Shown here piece after piece: positions 40,343 to 50,804 of a stretch of DNA of 64,000 nucleotides. The stretch's first letter is position 1. Each line of letters begins with the position of its first letter. This stretch comes from Xanthomonas theicola (GTDB taxonomy: Bacteria > Pseudomonadota > Gammaproteobacteria > Xanthomonadales > Xanthomonadaceae), in assembly GCF_014236795.1 (NCBI RefSeq), contig NZ_CP049017.1:3078001-3142000 (forward strand), written 5' to 3'. Both the position numbers and the translations under genes were made by a program. The notes below the pieces were generated by a model, which had not been told where the DNA came from, made no database searches, and was given only the letters and a program-made list of their open reading frames with translations.

Positions 40343-41131
40343 TCACTTCGACGCACTCCTTCCGTTGAGAATATGATTCGCAAGTTCCTTTCCGCGGCGT
40401 ATCTGCTCCCTGTCCAGTCCAGCTGCGGCGCCATTCAAAAAGGATGCGCCGTAGGAGCTCGTCCCCGCCTGGAAATATGCTTCGGCATAGGCATAGTCCA
40501 TGACAGGGCTTTTAGGAGCGAGGGCGCCATTTTTATAGATATCACTCAATCGAACGTAAGCCTGTGATTGCCCTGCGTTTCCAGCCGACTCAAGGAATCG
40601 GAGGGCATTTCTCTTGTATTCCCGGATCAGGCTCGGGTTGAGAGAATTGCGTTCATCCTCAAAAATCCTGGCGGCGTACAGAGCGTAATCAAGCTGCGCT
40701 CTGACATTTCCATGCTCAGCGGCATACGCGATCGCATTGAAGATTTCCTCTCTGCTCAGCGGATCGAACGATAGATCCCGACAGAGTTCTTCGCTTGTGC
40801 TTCCAAGATGCTCTCCCGCAAGCGATGCTTCGCGATCCGTCTGACAGCGCAGGTTGGTTTCAACCAATTCATATGCCGCAGCAGCGGCCACGTCAGAGGG
40901 CTCGCGCCTTTGCATTCCTGTGACGGCGGGCGGCACATGGTCGGCTGCGTCCGGTTTTTCAGATTTGCCGTCCCCGCTGTTTGTCCGACCCTGAGGCTGA
41001 CTTGGCGCCACAGCTCCCAAGGCCCGGTGGTCGGCTTGCTGCCGTGTTCCAAACAAATCAACTGCGCCGAAAACCGCGATGGCAAGTGCAACTACAACGA
41101 CAAGCCGTGCCGCAACCATGTTGCGATTCAT
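40343..41131 (-). CDS. Membrane-anchored Sel1/TPR-like protein, unknown function
   Basis: The 262-residue protein has one N-terminal helix (ARLVVVVALAIAVFGAVDL) and then a hydrophilic body with Sel1/TPR-like helices (NAIAYAAEHGNVRAQLDYAL, QAYVRLSDIYKNGA). Start ATG 41131. Its G+C is visibly lower than that of its neighbours, and third-position codon bias is much weaker, which suggests acquisition. No sequence family can be named with confidence. It stands between the TorF-like gene and cysA. Confidence 0.7.
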   Translation of the reverse strand: MNRNMVAARLVVVVALAIAVFGAVDLFGTRQQADHRALGAVAPSQPQGRTNSGDGKSEKPDAADHVPPAVTGMQRREPSDVAAAAAYELVETNLRCQTDREASLAGEHLGSTSEELCRDLSFDPLSREEIFNAIAYAAEHGNVRAQLDYALYAARIFEDERNSLNPSLIREYKRNALRFLESAGNAGQSQAYVRLSDIYKNGALAPKSPVMDYAYAEAYFQAGTSSYGASFLNGAAAGLDREQIRRGKELANHILNGRSASK

Positions 41132-41319
41132 CGCATTGACCTATCCATGTAATGGAACGTTGCCAAATAAAATTCGCATATTTTCGGCTTTTCCATCAAC
41201 CAGGTCGTCCTACGAGCGAGTCCGGAACCTGACCGATCGCCCCCCGTGCGCCGCTGGCCGGTTCAACATACGGTAGAACAGGCGCGCCAGTGAACAGGCG
41301 GCACGTCCCGGCGCGCAGG

Positions 41320-42363
41320 TCAACTACCCTGGGCGAACACGCCGAAGCGGCGCGCGCTCAGCTGCACGACCTGGCCCGGCGCATAGCGCGTTGCGCCCTC
41401 GCCTGCCGGCAACTCGACTTCCACCTCGTCCTGGCCATGCGCCAGCTGCGCGCGCAGGCGCAGGCGCGACCCGCTGCGCTGCGACCACAGGACCGTCGCC
41501 GCCCAGCCGCTGGCGCCGGGGGCGAGATCTTCCGGGCGCACGTACAGGTCGACCGGGCCGCTGGACAGCGGCGTGTCCGGCGCCGGCAGCGCCAGCCCGG
41601 CGACCTGCAACTGGCCGTCGTGCAACTGCGCCGGCAACCGATTGACCACGCCGACGAAGCCGTACACGAACGGCGACACCGGGTGGTCGTAGACGTCGGC
41701 CGGGCTGCCGAGTTGCTCGATGCGCCCGCGATTGAGGATCGCCACGCGGTCGGCCAGCTCCAGCGCCTCTTCCTGGTCGTGGGTGACGAACACCGTGGTC
41801 AGCCCGGTGCGGTCGTGCAGATCGCGCAGCCAGCGCCGCAGGTCGCGCCGCACCTGCGCGTCGAGCGCGCCGAACGGTTCGTCCAGCAGCAGCACGCGCG
41901 GCTCGATCGCCAGCGCGCGGGCCAATGCCACGCGCTGGCGCTGGCCGCCGGACAGTTGGGTCGGATAGCGCGCCTCCAGCCCGTCCAACTGCACCAGCGC
42001 GAGCAGCTCGGTCACGCGCGCGCGGATGCGCGACTCGGCCCAGCGCTCGGCGCCGCGGCGCACGCGCAGGCCGAAGGCGATGTTGTCGCGCACCGTCATG
42101 TGCCGGAACAGCGCGTAGTGCTGGAACACGAAGCCGACCCGGCGCGACTGCACCGGCAGCCCGGTCGCGTCCTCGCCGTCGATCAGCACGCGCCCGGCGT
42201 CGGCATGCTCCAGCCCGGCGATCACCCGCAGCAGCGTGGTCTTGCCCGAGCCGGACGGCCCCAGCAGCGCCAGCAGTTCGCCCTGGCGGATGTCCAGGCT
42301 GACGTCGTCGAGCGCGGCGAAATCGTCGAAACGCTTGCCCAGGTGCTGTACGCGGATGGTCAT
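41320..42363 (-). CDS. cysA: Sulfate/thiosulfate ABC transporter ATPase CysA
   Basis: The 347-residue ATPase powers sulfate import. Walker A is GPSGSGKT near residue 36, the Q-loop is in FVFQHYALF, the signature is [15 protein letters not shown], and Walker B is [14 protein letters not shown]-terminal TOBE-like domain follows. ATG 42363 lies seven bases after the cysW stop. The order sbp-cysT-cysW-cysA on the minus strand is the standard operon. Confidence 0.95.
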   Translation of the reverse strand: MTIRVQHLGKRFDDFAALDDVSLDIRQGELLALLGPSGSGKTTLLRVIAGLEHADAGRVLIDGEDATGLPVQSRRVGFVFQHYALFRHMTVRDNIAFGLRVRRGAERWAESRIRARVTELLALVQLDGLEARYPTQLSGGQRQRVALARALAIEPRVLLLDEPFGALDAQVRRDLRRWLRDLHDRTGLTTVFVTHDQEEALELADRVAILNRGRIEQLGSPADVYDHPVSPFVYGFVGVVNRLPAQLHDGQLQVAGLALPAPDTPLSSGPVDLYVRPEDLAPGASGWAATVLWSQRSGSRLRLRAQLAHGQDEVEVELPAGEGATRYAPGQVVQLSARRFGVFAQGS

Positions 42364-42370
42364 CGCAACC

Positions 42371-43333
42371 TCAGTGTCGGTGATTGGCGGCCAGCGATTC
42401 GCCGTGGCGCCATTCCAGGTAGGACTTCAGCGCCAGGGTCAGCAGCGCGGTCAGGGCCAGCAGGCTGGCGCAGGCGAACGCGGCGCTGTAGGCGTACTCG
42501 TTGTAGAGGATCTCCACGTGCAACGGCAGCGTGTTGGTGCGCCCGCGGATATGCCCGGACACCACCGACACCGCGCCGAACTCGCCCATCGCCCGCGCAC
42601 TGCACAGCAGCACGCCGTACAGCAGGCCCCAGCGGATGTTGGGCAGGGTCACCCGCCAGAACATCTGCCAGCCGCTGGCGCCCAGGCTCAGCGCCGCCAG
42701 TTCCTCGTCGCTGCCCTGCTGCTCCATCAGCGGCATCAGCTCGCGGGCGATGAACGGGAAGGTGACGAAGGTCGTCGCCAGCACGATGCCGGGCAGCGCG
42801 AACACGATCCGCGGCAACTGCAGCAGCACCTCGCCGAACACCGGCAGGTGCAGCCGCCAGCCCTCGTCGATCAGCGGCCAGGCCCAGCCGCTGCGGCCGA
42901 AGATCAGGATGAAGACCAGGCCGGCGACCACCGGCGACACCGAGAACGGCAGGTCGATCAGGCTCACCAGCAGGCGCTTGCCCGGGAAGCGGTGCTTGCT
43001 CACCGCCCAGGCCGCGGCCACGCCGAACACCAGGTTCAGCGGCACCACGATCGCAGTCACCAGCAGGGTCAGGCGGATCGCCGCCAGCGCATCCGGATCG
43101 GACACCGCCCGCCAGAACACGCCCAGGCCGCTGCGCACCGCCTCGACGAACACCAGCAGCAGCGGCAAGAACAGGAACGACAGCAGGAAGCCCAACGCGC
43201 CGAGGATCAGCAGCGCCTGCACCCACCGCGGCTCGGTGGTGACCGATGCAGCGCGGCGGCGGACGGCAGGCAGCGATGCGCTCAACGCATTCTCCGGGAG
43301 CGGGACGGTCAACGTGGACACGGTATCGTTCAT
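42371..43333 (-). CDS. cysW: Sulfate ABC transporter permease CysW
   Basis: The 320-residue permease has six hydrophobic helices and the EAA-type loop ([22 protein letters not shown]) that contacts the ATPase. ATG 43333 overlaps by position with the end of cysT: the cysT stop is at 43335, one base upstream. The N-terminal 50 residues are a hydrophilic leader before the first helix. It partners cysT and cysA. Confidence 0.94.
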   Translation of the reverse strand: MNDTVSTLTVPLPENALSASLPAVRRRAASVTTEPRWVQALLILGALGFLLSFLFLPLLLVFVEAVRSGLGVFWRAVSDPDALAAIRLTLLVTAIVVPLNLVFGVAAAWAVSKHRFPGKRLLVSLIDLPFSVSPVVAGLVFILIFGRSGWAWPLIDEGWRLHLPVFGEVLLQLPRIVFALPGIVLATTFVTFPFIARELMPLMEQQGSDEELAALSLGASGWQMFWRVTLPNIRWGLLYGVLLCSARAMGEFGAVSVVSGHIRGRTNTLPLHVEILYNEYAYSAAFACASLLALTALLTLALKSYLEWRHGESLAANHRH

Positions 43334-43334
43334 C

Positions 43335-44195
43335 TCAGTGCGCCGCCAGGCCGCGCCGCGCCAACCGTGCCTGCACGCCATTGACCACCAGCAGCATCAG
43401 CAACGACAGCAGCAGCATCGCCGCGGCGATCGCGGTGGCGCCGGGGTAGTCGAATTCCTCCAGGCGGATGGTGATCAGCAGCGGCGCGATCTCGGTCGCA
43501 TTGGGCAGGTTGCCGGCGATGAAGATCACCGAGCCGTATTCGCCGATGCCGCGCGCGAAGGCCAGCGCGAACCCGGTCAGCACCGCCGGCCACAGCCCGG
43601 GCAGCACTACGCGGCGGATGGTCTGCCAACGGCCGGCGCCGAGCGTGGCCGCGGCCTCTTCCACTTCGCGCTCGGCCTCGGCCAGCACCGGCTGCACGAT
43701 CCGCACCACGAACGGCAGCCCGACGAACACCAGCGCCACCACGATGCCGAGCCGGGTGTAGGCGATCTTCAGCCCCAGCGGCTCCAGCCACTGCCCGATC
43801 CAGCCGTTGCCGCCGTACAGCGCGGTCAGCGCGATGCCGGCCACCGCGGTCGGCAGCGCGAACGGCAGGTCGATCATCGCGTCGAACAGGCGCTTGCCAG
43901 GAAAGCGGTAGCGCACGAACACCCAGGCCACCCAGGTGCCCATCACCGCATTGAACGCGGCGGCGGCCAACGCGGTGCCGAAGCTGACCTGCAGCGCCGA
44001 CAACACCCGCGGCTCGCTCCACACCTGCCACACGCCGTGCCAGCCCAGCCCGCTGGTCTTGAGCACCACGCCCAGCAGCGGGATCAACACCACCAGCCCC
44101 AGCCACGCAAGCGTGATCCCCAGGCTCAGGCCGAGCCCAGGGATCACCCTGCGACGCGACGAGGATCGCGCGACCGCGGCGGCATTCACGCCCAT
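43335..44195 (-). CDS. cysT: Sulfate ABC transporter permease CysT (CysU)
   Basis: The 286-residue permease has six membrane helices and the EAA loop ([20 protein letters not shown]). I start at ATG 44195, four bases after the sbp stop, with GAGG just upstream; an ATG at 44237 inside sbp is less likely. The helices and the [14 protein letters not shown] segment match CysT/CysU. It forms the channel with CysW. Confidence 0.93.
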   Translation of the reverse strand: MGVNAAAVARSSSRRRVIPGLGLSLGITLAWLGLVVLIPLLGVVLKTSGLGWHGVWQVWSEPRVLSALQVSFGTALAAAAFNAVMGTWVAWVFVRYRFPGKRLFDAMIDLPFALPTAVAGIALTALYGGNGWIGQWLEPLGLKIAYTRLGIVVALVFVGLPFVVRIVQPVLAEAEREVEEAAATLGAGRWQTIRRVVLPGLWPAVLTGFALAFARGIGEYGSVIFIAGNLPNATEIAPLLITIRLEEFDYPGATAIAAAMLLLSLLMLLVVNGVQARLARRGLAAH

Positions 44196-44199
44196 CGCC

Positions 44200-45216
44200 T
44201 CACTTGCTCGCCTGGATCTGGTCGAACAGGCCGCCATCGTTGAAATGCTCGGCCTGGGCCTTGGCCCAGGAGCCGAACGCCTGGTCGATGGTCACCAGTT
44301 GCACCTTCGGCAGGCGCGCCACATCGGCGCGGTCGGCGTACTCGGGATGGCGCGGGCGGTAGTAGTGCTTGGCCGCGATCTTCTGTCCCTCCGGCGAATA
44401 CAGGTACTTCAGGTACGCCTCGGCGACCTCGCGGGTGCCGTGCTTGTCCACGTTCCTGTCGACCAGCGCCACCGACGGCTCGGCCAGGATCGACAGCTTC
44501 GGCACCACGATCTCGAACTTGTCCTTGCCCAGTTCCTCCTGCGCCAGGAACGCCTCGTTCTCCCAGGCCAGCAGCACGTCGCCGATGCCGCGCTGGACGA
44601 AGGTGGTGGTGGCCCCGCGCGCACCGGTGTCCAGCACCGGCACGTTGCGGAACAGCGCGCGCATGTAGCCGAGGATGCGCTCGCGGTCGCCCTTGAAGAT
44701 ATGGTCGCCATAGGCCCAGGCGGCCAGGTAGTTCCAGCGCGCGCCGCCGGAAGTCTTCGGGTTCGGGGTGATCACCGACACGCCGGTGCGCAACAGGTCC
44801 GGCCAGTCCTTGATCTGTTTTGGGTTGCCCTTGCGCACCAGGAACACGATGGTGGAGGTGTACGGCGCGCTGTTGTCGGGCAGGCGCTTGGCCCAGCCCG
44901 GGTCGATCAGCTTGCCCTTCTCGGCGATCGCGTCCACGTCGTAGGCCAGCGCCAGCGTCACCACGTCGGCCTCGACCCCGTCGATGACCGAGCGCGCCTG
45001 CTTGCCGGAGCCGCCGTGCGAGGTCTCCACGGTGACCTTGTCGCCGCTGTGGGTCTGTTCCCAATGCTTGGCGAAGGCGGCGTTGTAGTCGCGGTACAGC
45101 TCGCGCGTGGGATCGTAGGACACGTTGAGCAGTTGCACGTCGCGCGCGGCGGCGGTGCAGGCGACTGCGCACAGCGCGAGCAGCAGGCCGAATCGGCGCG
45201 GCAGGAGGCTGGGCAT
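44200..45216 (-). CDS. sbp: Periplasmic sulfate-binding protein
   Basis: The 338-residue protein has a signal peptide ([20 protein letters not shown]) and the sulfate-binding family blocks [37 protein letters not shown] [11 protein letters not shown], and [19 protein letters not shown] 45216 has GGAG upstream. It feeds CysT/CysW/CysA. The divergent gene upstream is kbl; the 200-base gap probably holds both promoters, but I see no clear CysB site. Confidence 0.95.
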   Translation of the reverse strand: MPSLLPRRFGLLLALCAVACTAAARDVQLLNVSYDPTRELYRDYNAAFAKHWEQTHSGDKVTVETSHGGSGKQARSVIDGVEADVVTLALAYDVDAIAEKGKLIDPGWAKRLPDNSAPYTSTIVFLVRKGNPKQIKDWPDLLRTGVSVITPNPKTSGGARWNYLAAWAYGDHIFKGDRERILGYMRALFRNVPVLDTGARGATTTFVQRGIGDVLLAWENEAFLAQEELGKDKFEIVVPKLSILAEPSVALVDRNVDKHGTREVAEAYLKYLYSPEGQKIAAKHYYRPRHPEYADRADVARLPKVQLVTIDQAFGSWAKAQAEHFNDGGLFDQIQASK

Positions 45217-45417
45217 GGACGGATCTCCGGAACAGGGTCGAGGGCACGGCGGGCAGGCCATGGAAGCCACGGCCAGTGCGCCATGCTGTGCAGCCGCATG
45301 CGGCCGGTGAAGTGACTTCGTCGGCGGTGCTTATGCCATTTGTGCATGACGCCCGCCGATTTTCGCACACGGCGCGTTAAGATCTTCGCTTCTTCCGCTT
45401 GCGCATGCTTGCCCGCC

Positions 45418-46614
45418 ATGACCGACTCCCGCCTCACCCGGCGCTACGCCGACGAACTGGACGCGATCCGCGCGCAGGGTCTGTTCAAGTCCGAACGCAT
45501 CATCGTCGGCCCGCAGGCCGCCGAGATCGTGCTGGCCGACGGGCGCCGCGTGCTGAACTTCTGCGCCAACAACTACCTGGGCCTGGCCGACCACCCGGCG
45601 CTGATCGCCGCGGCCAAGGACGCGCTGGACAGCCACGGCTTCGGCATGGCCTCGGTGCGCTTCATCTGCGGCACCCAGGACCTGCACAAACAGTTGGAAG
45701 CGCGGATCGCCGCGTTCTTCGGCACCGAGGACACCATCCTCTACGCCGCCTGCTTCGACGCCAACGGCGGTCTGTTCGAACCGCTGCTGGGCGAGCACGA
45801 CGCGATCGTTTCCGACGCGCTCAACCACGCCTCGATCATCGACGGCGTGCGCCTGTGCAAGGCCAAGCGCTTCCGCTACGCCAATTGCGACATGGCCGAC
45901 CTGGAGGCGCAGCTGCAGGCCGCCGACGCGGCCGGCTGCAAGACCAAGCTGATCACCAGCGACGGCGTGTTCTCGATGGACGGCTTCATCGCCCCGCTCG
46001 ACCAGATCGCTGCGCTGGCGCGCAAATACGGCGCGCTGGTGCACATCGACGAATGCCATGCCACCGGCTTCCTCGGCGCCACCGGCCGCGGCTCGGCCGA
46101 GGTCAATGGGGTGATGGACCGGATCGACATCTTCACCGGCACCCTGGGCAAGGCCATGGGCGGCGCGCTGGGCGGCTTCACCACCGGCCGGCGCGAGGTG
46201 ATCGAACTGCTGCGTCAGCGCTCGCGCCCCTACCTGTTCTCCAATTCGCTGCCGCCGCACGTGGTCGCCGCCGGGATCAAGGCGTTCGCGATGCTGGACG
46301 CGGCCGACGCGCTGCGCGCGCGACTGGTCGAGAACACCCGCCACTTCCGCGAGCGCATGGCCACGGCCGGCTTCGACATCAAGCCCGGCACCCACCCGAT
46401 CTGCCCGGTGATGCTGTACGACGCGCCGCTGGCGCAGCGCTTCGCCGAGCGGCTGCTGGAGGAAGGCATCTATGCGATCGGCTTCTTCTTCCCGGTGGTG
46501 CCCAAGGGCCAGGCGCGGATCCGTACCCAGATCAGCGCCGCGCACAGCCGCGAGCAGTTGGACCGGGCGATCGACGCGTTCGTTCGGATTGGTCGCGAGT
46601 TGGCGGTGATCTGA
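45418..46614 (+). CDS. kbl: 2-amino-3-ketobutyrate CoA ligase (glycine C-acetyltransferase)
   Basis: The 398-residue PLP enzyme splits 2-amino-3-ketobutyrate with CoA into glycine and acetyl-CoA, the second step of threonine breakdown after Tdh. Family motifs are [30 protein letters not shown] and the PLP-lysine in [17 protein letters not shown] 45418 is the family start ([14 protein letters not shown]). It is divergent from sbp. Its partner tdh is at 38029-39060 on the same strand. Confidence 0.94.
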   Translation: MTDSRLTRRYADELDAIRAQGLFKSERIIVGPQAAEIVLADGRRVLNFCANNYLGLADHPALIAAAKDALDSHGFGMASVRFICGTQDLHKQLEARIAAFFGTEDTILYAACFDANGGLFEPLLGEHDAIVSDALNHASIIDGVRLCKAKRFRYANCDMADLEAQLQAADAAGCKTKLITSDGVFSMDGFIAPLDQIAALARKYGALVHIDECHATGFLGATGRGSAEVNGVMDRIDIFTGTLGKAMGGALGGFTTGRREVIELLRQRSRPYLFSNSLPPHVVAAGIKAFAMLDAADALRARLVENTRHFRERMATAGFDIKPGTHPICPVMLYDAPLAQRFAERLLEEGIYAIGFFFPVVPKGQARIRTQISAAHSREQLDRAIDAFVRIGRELAVI

Positions 46615-46736
46615 GGAGCCAGGACCGGGGACCGCAGGACGCCGCCCCGGCGCAAATCGCTGTCGAACGATCTGATGAGAAAAGTGCCGCTTTTTGCAGA
46701 AAAGCAACTTTCCCCCATTTCAGCCTGACGGCTTTC

Positions 46737-46800
46737 TGCAGGAGGGGCTTCGGCTCCGACGCCTTACCGATCAAGCATCGACGCCGAAGCCCCTCCTACA
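46737..46800. repeat. GTAG/REP-type inverted repeat, long loop
   Basis: Eighteen-base arms TGCAGGAGGGGCTTCGGC and GCCGAAGCCCCTCCTACA pair with one mismatch around a 28-base loop. It shares the GGAGGGGCT core with the palindrome at 26950-26995. It lies in the 240-base gap between kbl and the pseudouridine synthase gene, which holds nothing else I recognise. Confidence 0.7.
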
Positions 46801-46854
46801 CGATGCAGCACACTTGCGAAAACGCGGGTCCCGCGTCTCAAGTCCGAGCCCGAT

Positions 46855-47670
46855 TCAATCCCCACTCCCTGCCACCAATGTCTGGACTTCTTCCGCGCCG
46901 AGTTCACGCCAGCCACCCTTGCCCAGTTCGCCCAGCGCCAGCCCGCCGATCGCCACGCGCACCAGGCGCAGCACGTCCACACCCAGTTCGGCGAGCAGGC
47001 GCCGGATCTGCCGGTTGCGGCCTTCGTCCAGCACCACTTCCAGCCAGGCGTGCTTGTCGCCCTGGCGCAACAGCTGCGCTTGCTTGGCGCGCAGCAGCTC
47101 GCCGGCGGCGACGACACCAGCGCACATGCGCGCCAGCAGCGCCGCGTCCGGCACCGCATCGACCTGCACGTGATACGTCTTGTCCGGGCCGCTGGCGGGG
47201 TGGGTGACCTGCGCCGCCCATTGCGGATCGTTGCAGAACAGCAGCAAGCCCTCGCTGGCCTTGTCCAGGCGCCCGACCGGGGCCAGCCAGGGCAGCCCAG
47301 CGCCGTCGAAACAGCGGTAGACGGTGTCGCGGCCGCGCTCGTCCTGCGCAGTGGTGACCAGGCCGCGCGGCTTATTGAGCATCAGGTAGATGCGCCGCGT
47401 CGCGGCCAGCGGCGCGCCGTCGAGCGCAAGACGGTGCCGGCCGCGCAGGATCGGGAACTCGGGATCGGTGACGGTACGGCCGTCGACCGCGACGCGGCCG
47501 GCGGCGATCCAGTGCGCGGCTTCGCTGCGCGAGCACAGGCCGAGCTTGGACAGGGTACGCGCCAGGCCATGGCGGGCCTCGCCGGCCGCGACGGTGCGCG
47601 GCAACCGCGTGGCCGTGGCCGAGGGCGCCGCCGTGCGCGGCGCGGGGCGGCGGGGATGCGGAGGCTTCAC
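46855..47670 (-). CDS. RsuA/RluB-family pseudouridine synthase
   Basis: The 271-residue enzyme has an N-terminal S4 RNA-binding domain (LARTLSKLGLCSRSEAAHWI) and the catalytic domain with the GRLDKASEGLLLF motif, whose Asp is the nucleophile. RNRQIRRLLAELG is the conserved C-terminal block. It would pseudouridylate ribosomal RNA. A basic Pro/Ala-rich leader of about 30 residues precedes S4. The start is GTG 47670 with a weak ribosome site. It could be RluB, RluE/F-like or RsuA; I cannot choose by eye. Confidence 0.86.
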   Translation of the reverse strand: MKPPHPRRPAPRTAAPSATATRLPRTVAAGEARHGLARTLSKLGLCSRSEAAHWIAAGRVAVDGRTVTDPEFPILRGRHRLALDGAPLAATRRIYLMLNKPRGLVTTAQDERGRDTVYRCFDGAGLPWLAPVGRLDKASEGLLLFCNDPQWAAQVTHPASGPDKTYHVQVDAVPDAALLARMCAGVVAAGELLRAKQAQLLRQGDKHAWLEVVLDEGRNRQIRRLLAELGVDVLRLVRVAIGGLALGELGKGGWRELGAEEVQTLVAGSGD

Positions 47671-47716
47671 CGCTCGCGCTTCGTGCGCAGGCGCGTCGGG
47701 CAGCCGCGCGGCGCGC

Positions 47717-48214
47717 TTACTTGGCTTCGACCGGCTTCGGCGCGTCGACCGCCGCCGCGGCGGGCACGGCTGCCGGACGCGCCTTGACCACGCGCACGCC
47801 GCGCGCTTTCATCCACGCATCGAATTCCTCGGCGGTCATGCGCTTGCCGTTCTGGCTCATGTCGAAGCGCCACGGGGTGTTGTCGAACGCGGTCGTCGGC
47901 TTGTAGGCGGCCGGATCGTTGGGCTTGACCGCGGCGGCGGCCGGGATCGCATTGGCCAGGCTCTGACAGCCTTCGGCGCGCAGCCGCAGCAGGACCCGGT
48001 CCAGCGACTGGTCGCCGCTGTAGGACTGGGCCAGCACGCCGCTGGGCATGCCCAGTTGCACATTGCGCGTATACAGCTCGGAGGCGACCGGCGCAGCGAC
48101 CGTGGCTGGCAGCGGCAAGGGCTTGGGCAGGATGTCGCCGGAGCAATCCGGTGCGGCATGCGCAGCAGGAATCAGGGCAAGACCAAGCAGGCCGGCCATA
48201 GCGATACGCAGCAT
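47717..48214 (-). CDS. Secreted protein of unknown function
   Basis: The 165-residue protein has a good signal peptide (MLRIAMAGLLGLALIPAAHA) and a mature part with a Cys pair (DCSGDI, EGCQSL), then a WRFDMSQNGKRMTAEEFDAW segment and an Ala/Pro-rich tail. ATG 48214 follows an A-rich stretch that includes AAAAAAC. I do not recognise the family. It is upstream of the pseudouridine synthase on the same strand. Confidence 0.7.
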   Translation of the reverse strand: MLRIAMAGLLGLALIPAAHAAPDCSGDILPKPLPLPATVAAPVASELYTRNVQLGMPSGVLAQSYSGDQSLDRVLLRLRAEGCQSLANAIPAAAAVKPNDPAAYKPTTAFDNTPWRFDMSQNGKRMTAEEFDAWMKARGVRVVKARPAAVPAAAAVDAPKPVEAK

Positions 48215-48364
48215 CGTTTTTTTCCATTCAGGCAAGGCGACGCCGCGAGTGTAGGCAGGGCCAGGCGCAGTTTCAACTGTCACCGGCACTGCATGCGCTA
48301 AATAATTGGGAAGGCTGAAAAAGTTAAGCTTAGCGGGGCTGTTCGGCGCCTCGCTCGCAGCTGC

Positions 48365-48423
48365 TGTGGAAGCGACTTCAGTCGCGATGGGGCATCACTG
48401 GTCAAGCCCGTCGCGACCCCACA
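48365..48423. repeat. GCGACT-type REP-like inverted repeat
   Basis: TGTGGAAGCGACTTCAGTCG forms an inner hairpin (GCGACT/AGTCGC), and a second arm CGTCGCGACCCCACA lies 30 bases later as its rough inverse. Such GCGACTTCAGTCGC units are recalled as widespread Xanthomonas REP elements. It lies in the 290-base gap between the secreted protein gene and ompA. Confidence 0.55.
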
Positions 48424-48451
48424 AGTCCGCGATGACCTTTATCGGACGCAC

Positions 48452-48485
48452 AAAAGCAAAGCCCGGCGCAAGGCCGGGCTTTGCT
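48452..48485 (-). terminator. Rho-independent terminator after ompA
   Basis: AAAGCCCGGC pairs with GGCCGGGCTTT around GCAA, and the minus-strand side ends in TTTGCTTTTG. It lies 20 bases after the ompA stop. Confidence 0.8.
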
Positions 48486-48504
48486 TCAGGCATGAAGCGT
48501 CCGA

Positions 48505-49599
48505 TCAGTTCTGGACGTTCAGCTCGGTACGACGGTTCTTCGCACGGCCTTCCGGGTTGTCCGTACCATCCGGGTTGGTGTTCGGCGCGATCGGGCGGCT
48601 CTTGCCGTAGCCGATCGGACCGACCAGACGCGACGCGTCCACGCCGTTCTTGGTCAGATAGTCGTACACCACGGTGGCACGACGCTCGGACAGCTTCTGG
48701 TTGTAGGCGTCGCTACCCTTCGAGTCGGTGTGACCGGCGACCTCGACCTTCAGGTCGGGGTAACGCTTCAGGATCTCGGTGGCCTCGCTCAGGATCGCGA
48801 TCGCGTCCGGACGCAGGGTCGCCTTGTCGAAGTCGAAGTTGACGCCCTTCAGGTCGATCGACACCGGCACCGGGCAACCGTCCGGACCGATGGTCTGGCC
48901 AGGCTTGGAGTCCGGGCACTTGTCGTCGCAGTTGTTGACGCCGTCGCCATCGGTGTCCAGGTCGGCGCAGCTCGGGGCCGCGACCGGAGCCGGCGGAGCG
49001 ACCGGCGGGGCCGGCGGCGGGCCGAGCGGGATCACGACGCCGACCGAGGCCAGCACGTCGCCGAACCAGTTGTTCGACGAAGCGGCAACGCTCTGGTCGT
49101 CGAAGTCGGCGCGGTAGGCCACTTCGGCACGCACGGCAACGCGCTTGTCGAAGGTGGTCTGCAGGCCGACGCCGGCCTTGGCGGCGAAGTTGCCGTCCTT
49201 GCGCTGGCCCGGAGACACGGCGCCGCGGGTGTCGAACTCTTCTTCCGAGCGCTGGTAGCCTAGGCCGAACAGCAGGTACGGGTTCCAGCCGCGGCCTTCC
49301 TGGATGAAGTGGCGACGCAGGTCGAAGGAGATGCCGTACTGACTCCAGTTCAGATCCTGGTTGGCGTCGAAGTTCGGGTTCTGATAGTTCAGTTCGCCGT
49401 CGATGGACCAGTTCGGGCTGACGAACTTGCCCAGGCCTAGGGTGACGAACGGGGCATCGTTGGTCAGACGGTCGTTGTCCTGGAAGTTGAAGCCAGCCGA
49501 ACCGGTCAGGTACCAGCGGTCATCGAATTCCTGTGCGGACGCTGCCTGGGCGACGGCCAGACCGCCCAGCAACGCGGCGGTGAGAATTTTCTTGTTCAT
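48505..49599 (-). CDS. OmpA-family outer-membrane protein (MopB-like)
   Basis: The 364-residue protein has a signal peptide (MNKKILTAALLGGLAVAQAASA), an eight-strand OmpA barrel (FDDRWYLTGSAGFNFQ onward), a Pro/Ala hinge, a calcium-binding-type repeat DTDGDGVNNCDDKCPDS, and the OmpA_C peptidoglycan-binding domain (VEVAGHTDSKGSDAYNQ). This layout is that of the major outer-membrane protein MopB of Xanthomonas. It ties the outer membrane to the cell wall. Start ATG 49599. High expression is expected; a 280-base region upstream holds no feature I can name. Confidence 0.93.
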   Translation of the reverse strand: MNKKILTAALLGGLAVAQAASAQEFDDRWYLTGSAGFNFQDNDRLTNDAPFVTLGLGKFVSPNWSIDGELNYQNPNFDANQDLNWSQYGISFDLRRHFIQEGRGWNPYLLFGLGYQRSEEEFDTRGAVSPGQRKDGNFAAKAGVGLQTTFDKRVAVRAEVAYRADFDDQSVAASSNNWFGDVLASVGVVIPLGPPPAPPVAPPAPVAAPSCADLDTDGDGVNNCDDKCPDSKPGQTIGPDGCPVPVSIDLKGVNFDFDKATLRPDAIAILSEATEILKRYPDLKVEVAGHTDSKGSDAYNQKLSERRATVVYDYLTKNGVDASRLVGPIGYGKSRPIAPNTNPDGTDNPEGRAKNRRTELNVQN

Positions 49600-49879
49600 T
49601 AATGCAGCTCCTTGTTTCGGGGATATAGAAACCGATAAGGCATGGTTCAGTTACAGATGTCTTGTCACATCCAGACGGCCGTTTCCGCACGCCATCGCCG
49701 CGCACATTATGCTCGACATGGTGAAGACGACGTTAACGGCCACGTAACATGTGAAAATCCGGTGCCAGGCCTTCAGCGGTACGGATTTACCGTATACAGC
49801 TTCATGAAAGACATGCAATGCGGCGCTTCCCGCAGCTCGTACACCCTTGTAGACAGTGCAACGGGATGCCGTGTGCGTC

Positions 49880-50791
49880 TCACGACGGGCGCTCCCAGGG
49901 CGGCGGATCGGCCAGCTGTACCTGCATGAACTCGACGAAGGCGCGCACCCGCGGCGGCATCAGCCGGCGCTGCGGCATCACCGCGTAGATGCCGGTCTCG
50001 GCGATCGCGTACTGCGGCAGGACCTGGCGCAGGCGCCCGTGCCGCAGGTCCTCGGCCACGTGCCACACCGAATGCAGGGCGATGCCCTGGCCGTTCAGCG
50101 CCGCGTCGCGCAACACCTCGCCGAAGTTCGATTCCAGCGGTCCGTTGACGCGGACCCCGACCTCGCCGTCGGCCCCGCGCAGGCGCCAGGTGTCCTGGCG
50201 GCCTTCGGCGCCGGTCAGCAGCAGGCAGGCGTGCATGGCCAGTTGCGCCGGGGTCGCCGGTTCGCCATGGCGGCGCAGGTAACCGGGAGCGGCGCACAGC
50301 ACGCGGCGATTGCCGGCCAGGCGCCGCGCGACCAGGCTGGAATCGCGCAGCGCTCCGATCCGGATCGCCAGGTCGAAGCCTTCGCTGACCAGATCCACCA
50401 CGTTGTCGCTCAGGTGCACGCTCAGCCGCACCTGCGGGTGCAGGGCCATGAACTGCGGCAGCAGCGGCGACACGTACTGGCGCCCGAACGTGGCCGACAT
50501 CGTCACCCGCAAGGTGCCGGCGGCGGTGCGTCCGGCCGCGCGCAGGCCGCCGGCGAGCGACTCCAGATCCTCGACCAGCGCGCGCCCCTGCTCGGCCAGT
50601 TGCAAGCCTTCCGGGGTGGGGTGCAGGCGCCGCGTGGTCCGGTGCAACAGGCGCACGCCGAGTTCGCGCTCGAGCCGCTTCAGCCGCTGGCTGGCGACCG
50701 CCACCGACAGGTCCAGGCTGCGCGCCGCGGCACTGATGGAGCCCAGGTCGAGCACGCGCAGGAACAGGGCGATGTCGCCGATCCGGTCCAT
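49880..50791 (-). CDS. LysR-family transcriptional regulator
   Basis: The 303-residue regulator has an N-terminal winged helix-turn-helix (MDRIGDIALFLRVLDLGSIS to RLLHRTTRRLHPT) and a LysR effector domain (TLRVTMSATFGRQYVSPLL). ATG 50791 is chosen over an upstream GTG at 50815. It is divergent from the MFS gene (50892), the usual regulator-target layout, and a TTGA-N7-TCAA repeat lies between. The effector is unknown. Confidence 0.92.
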   Translation of the reverse strand: MDRIGDIALFLRVLDLGSISAAARSLDLSVAVASQRLKRLERELGVRLLHRTTRRLHPTPEGLQLAEQGRALVEDLESLAGGLRAAGRTAAGTLRVTMSATFGRQYVSPLLPQFMALHPQVRLSVHLSDNVVDLVSEGFDLAIRIGALRDSSLVARRLAGNRRVLCAAPGYLRRHGEPATPAQLAMHACLLLTGAEGRQDTWRLRGADGEVGVRVNGPLESNFGEVLRDAALNGQGIALHSVWHVAEDLRHGRLRQVLPQYAIAETGIYAVMPQRRLMPPRVRAFVEFMQVQLADPPPWERPS

Positions 50792-50804
50792 TTTATCGAT
50801 TCTG

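Noticed and set aside
49600..49879. 280-base gap upstream of ompA
   Set aside because: Probably contains the ompA promoter, but no element could be assigned with support.
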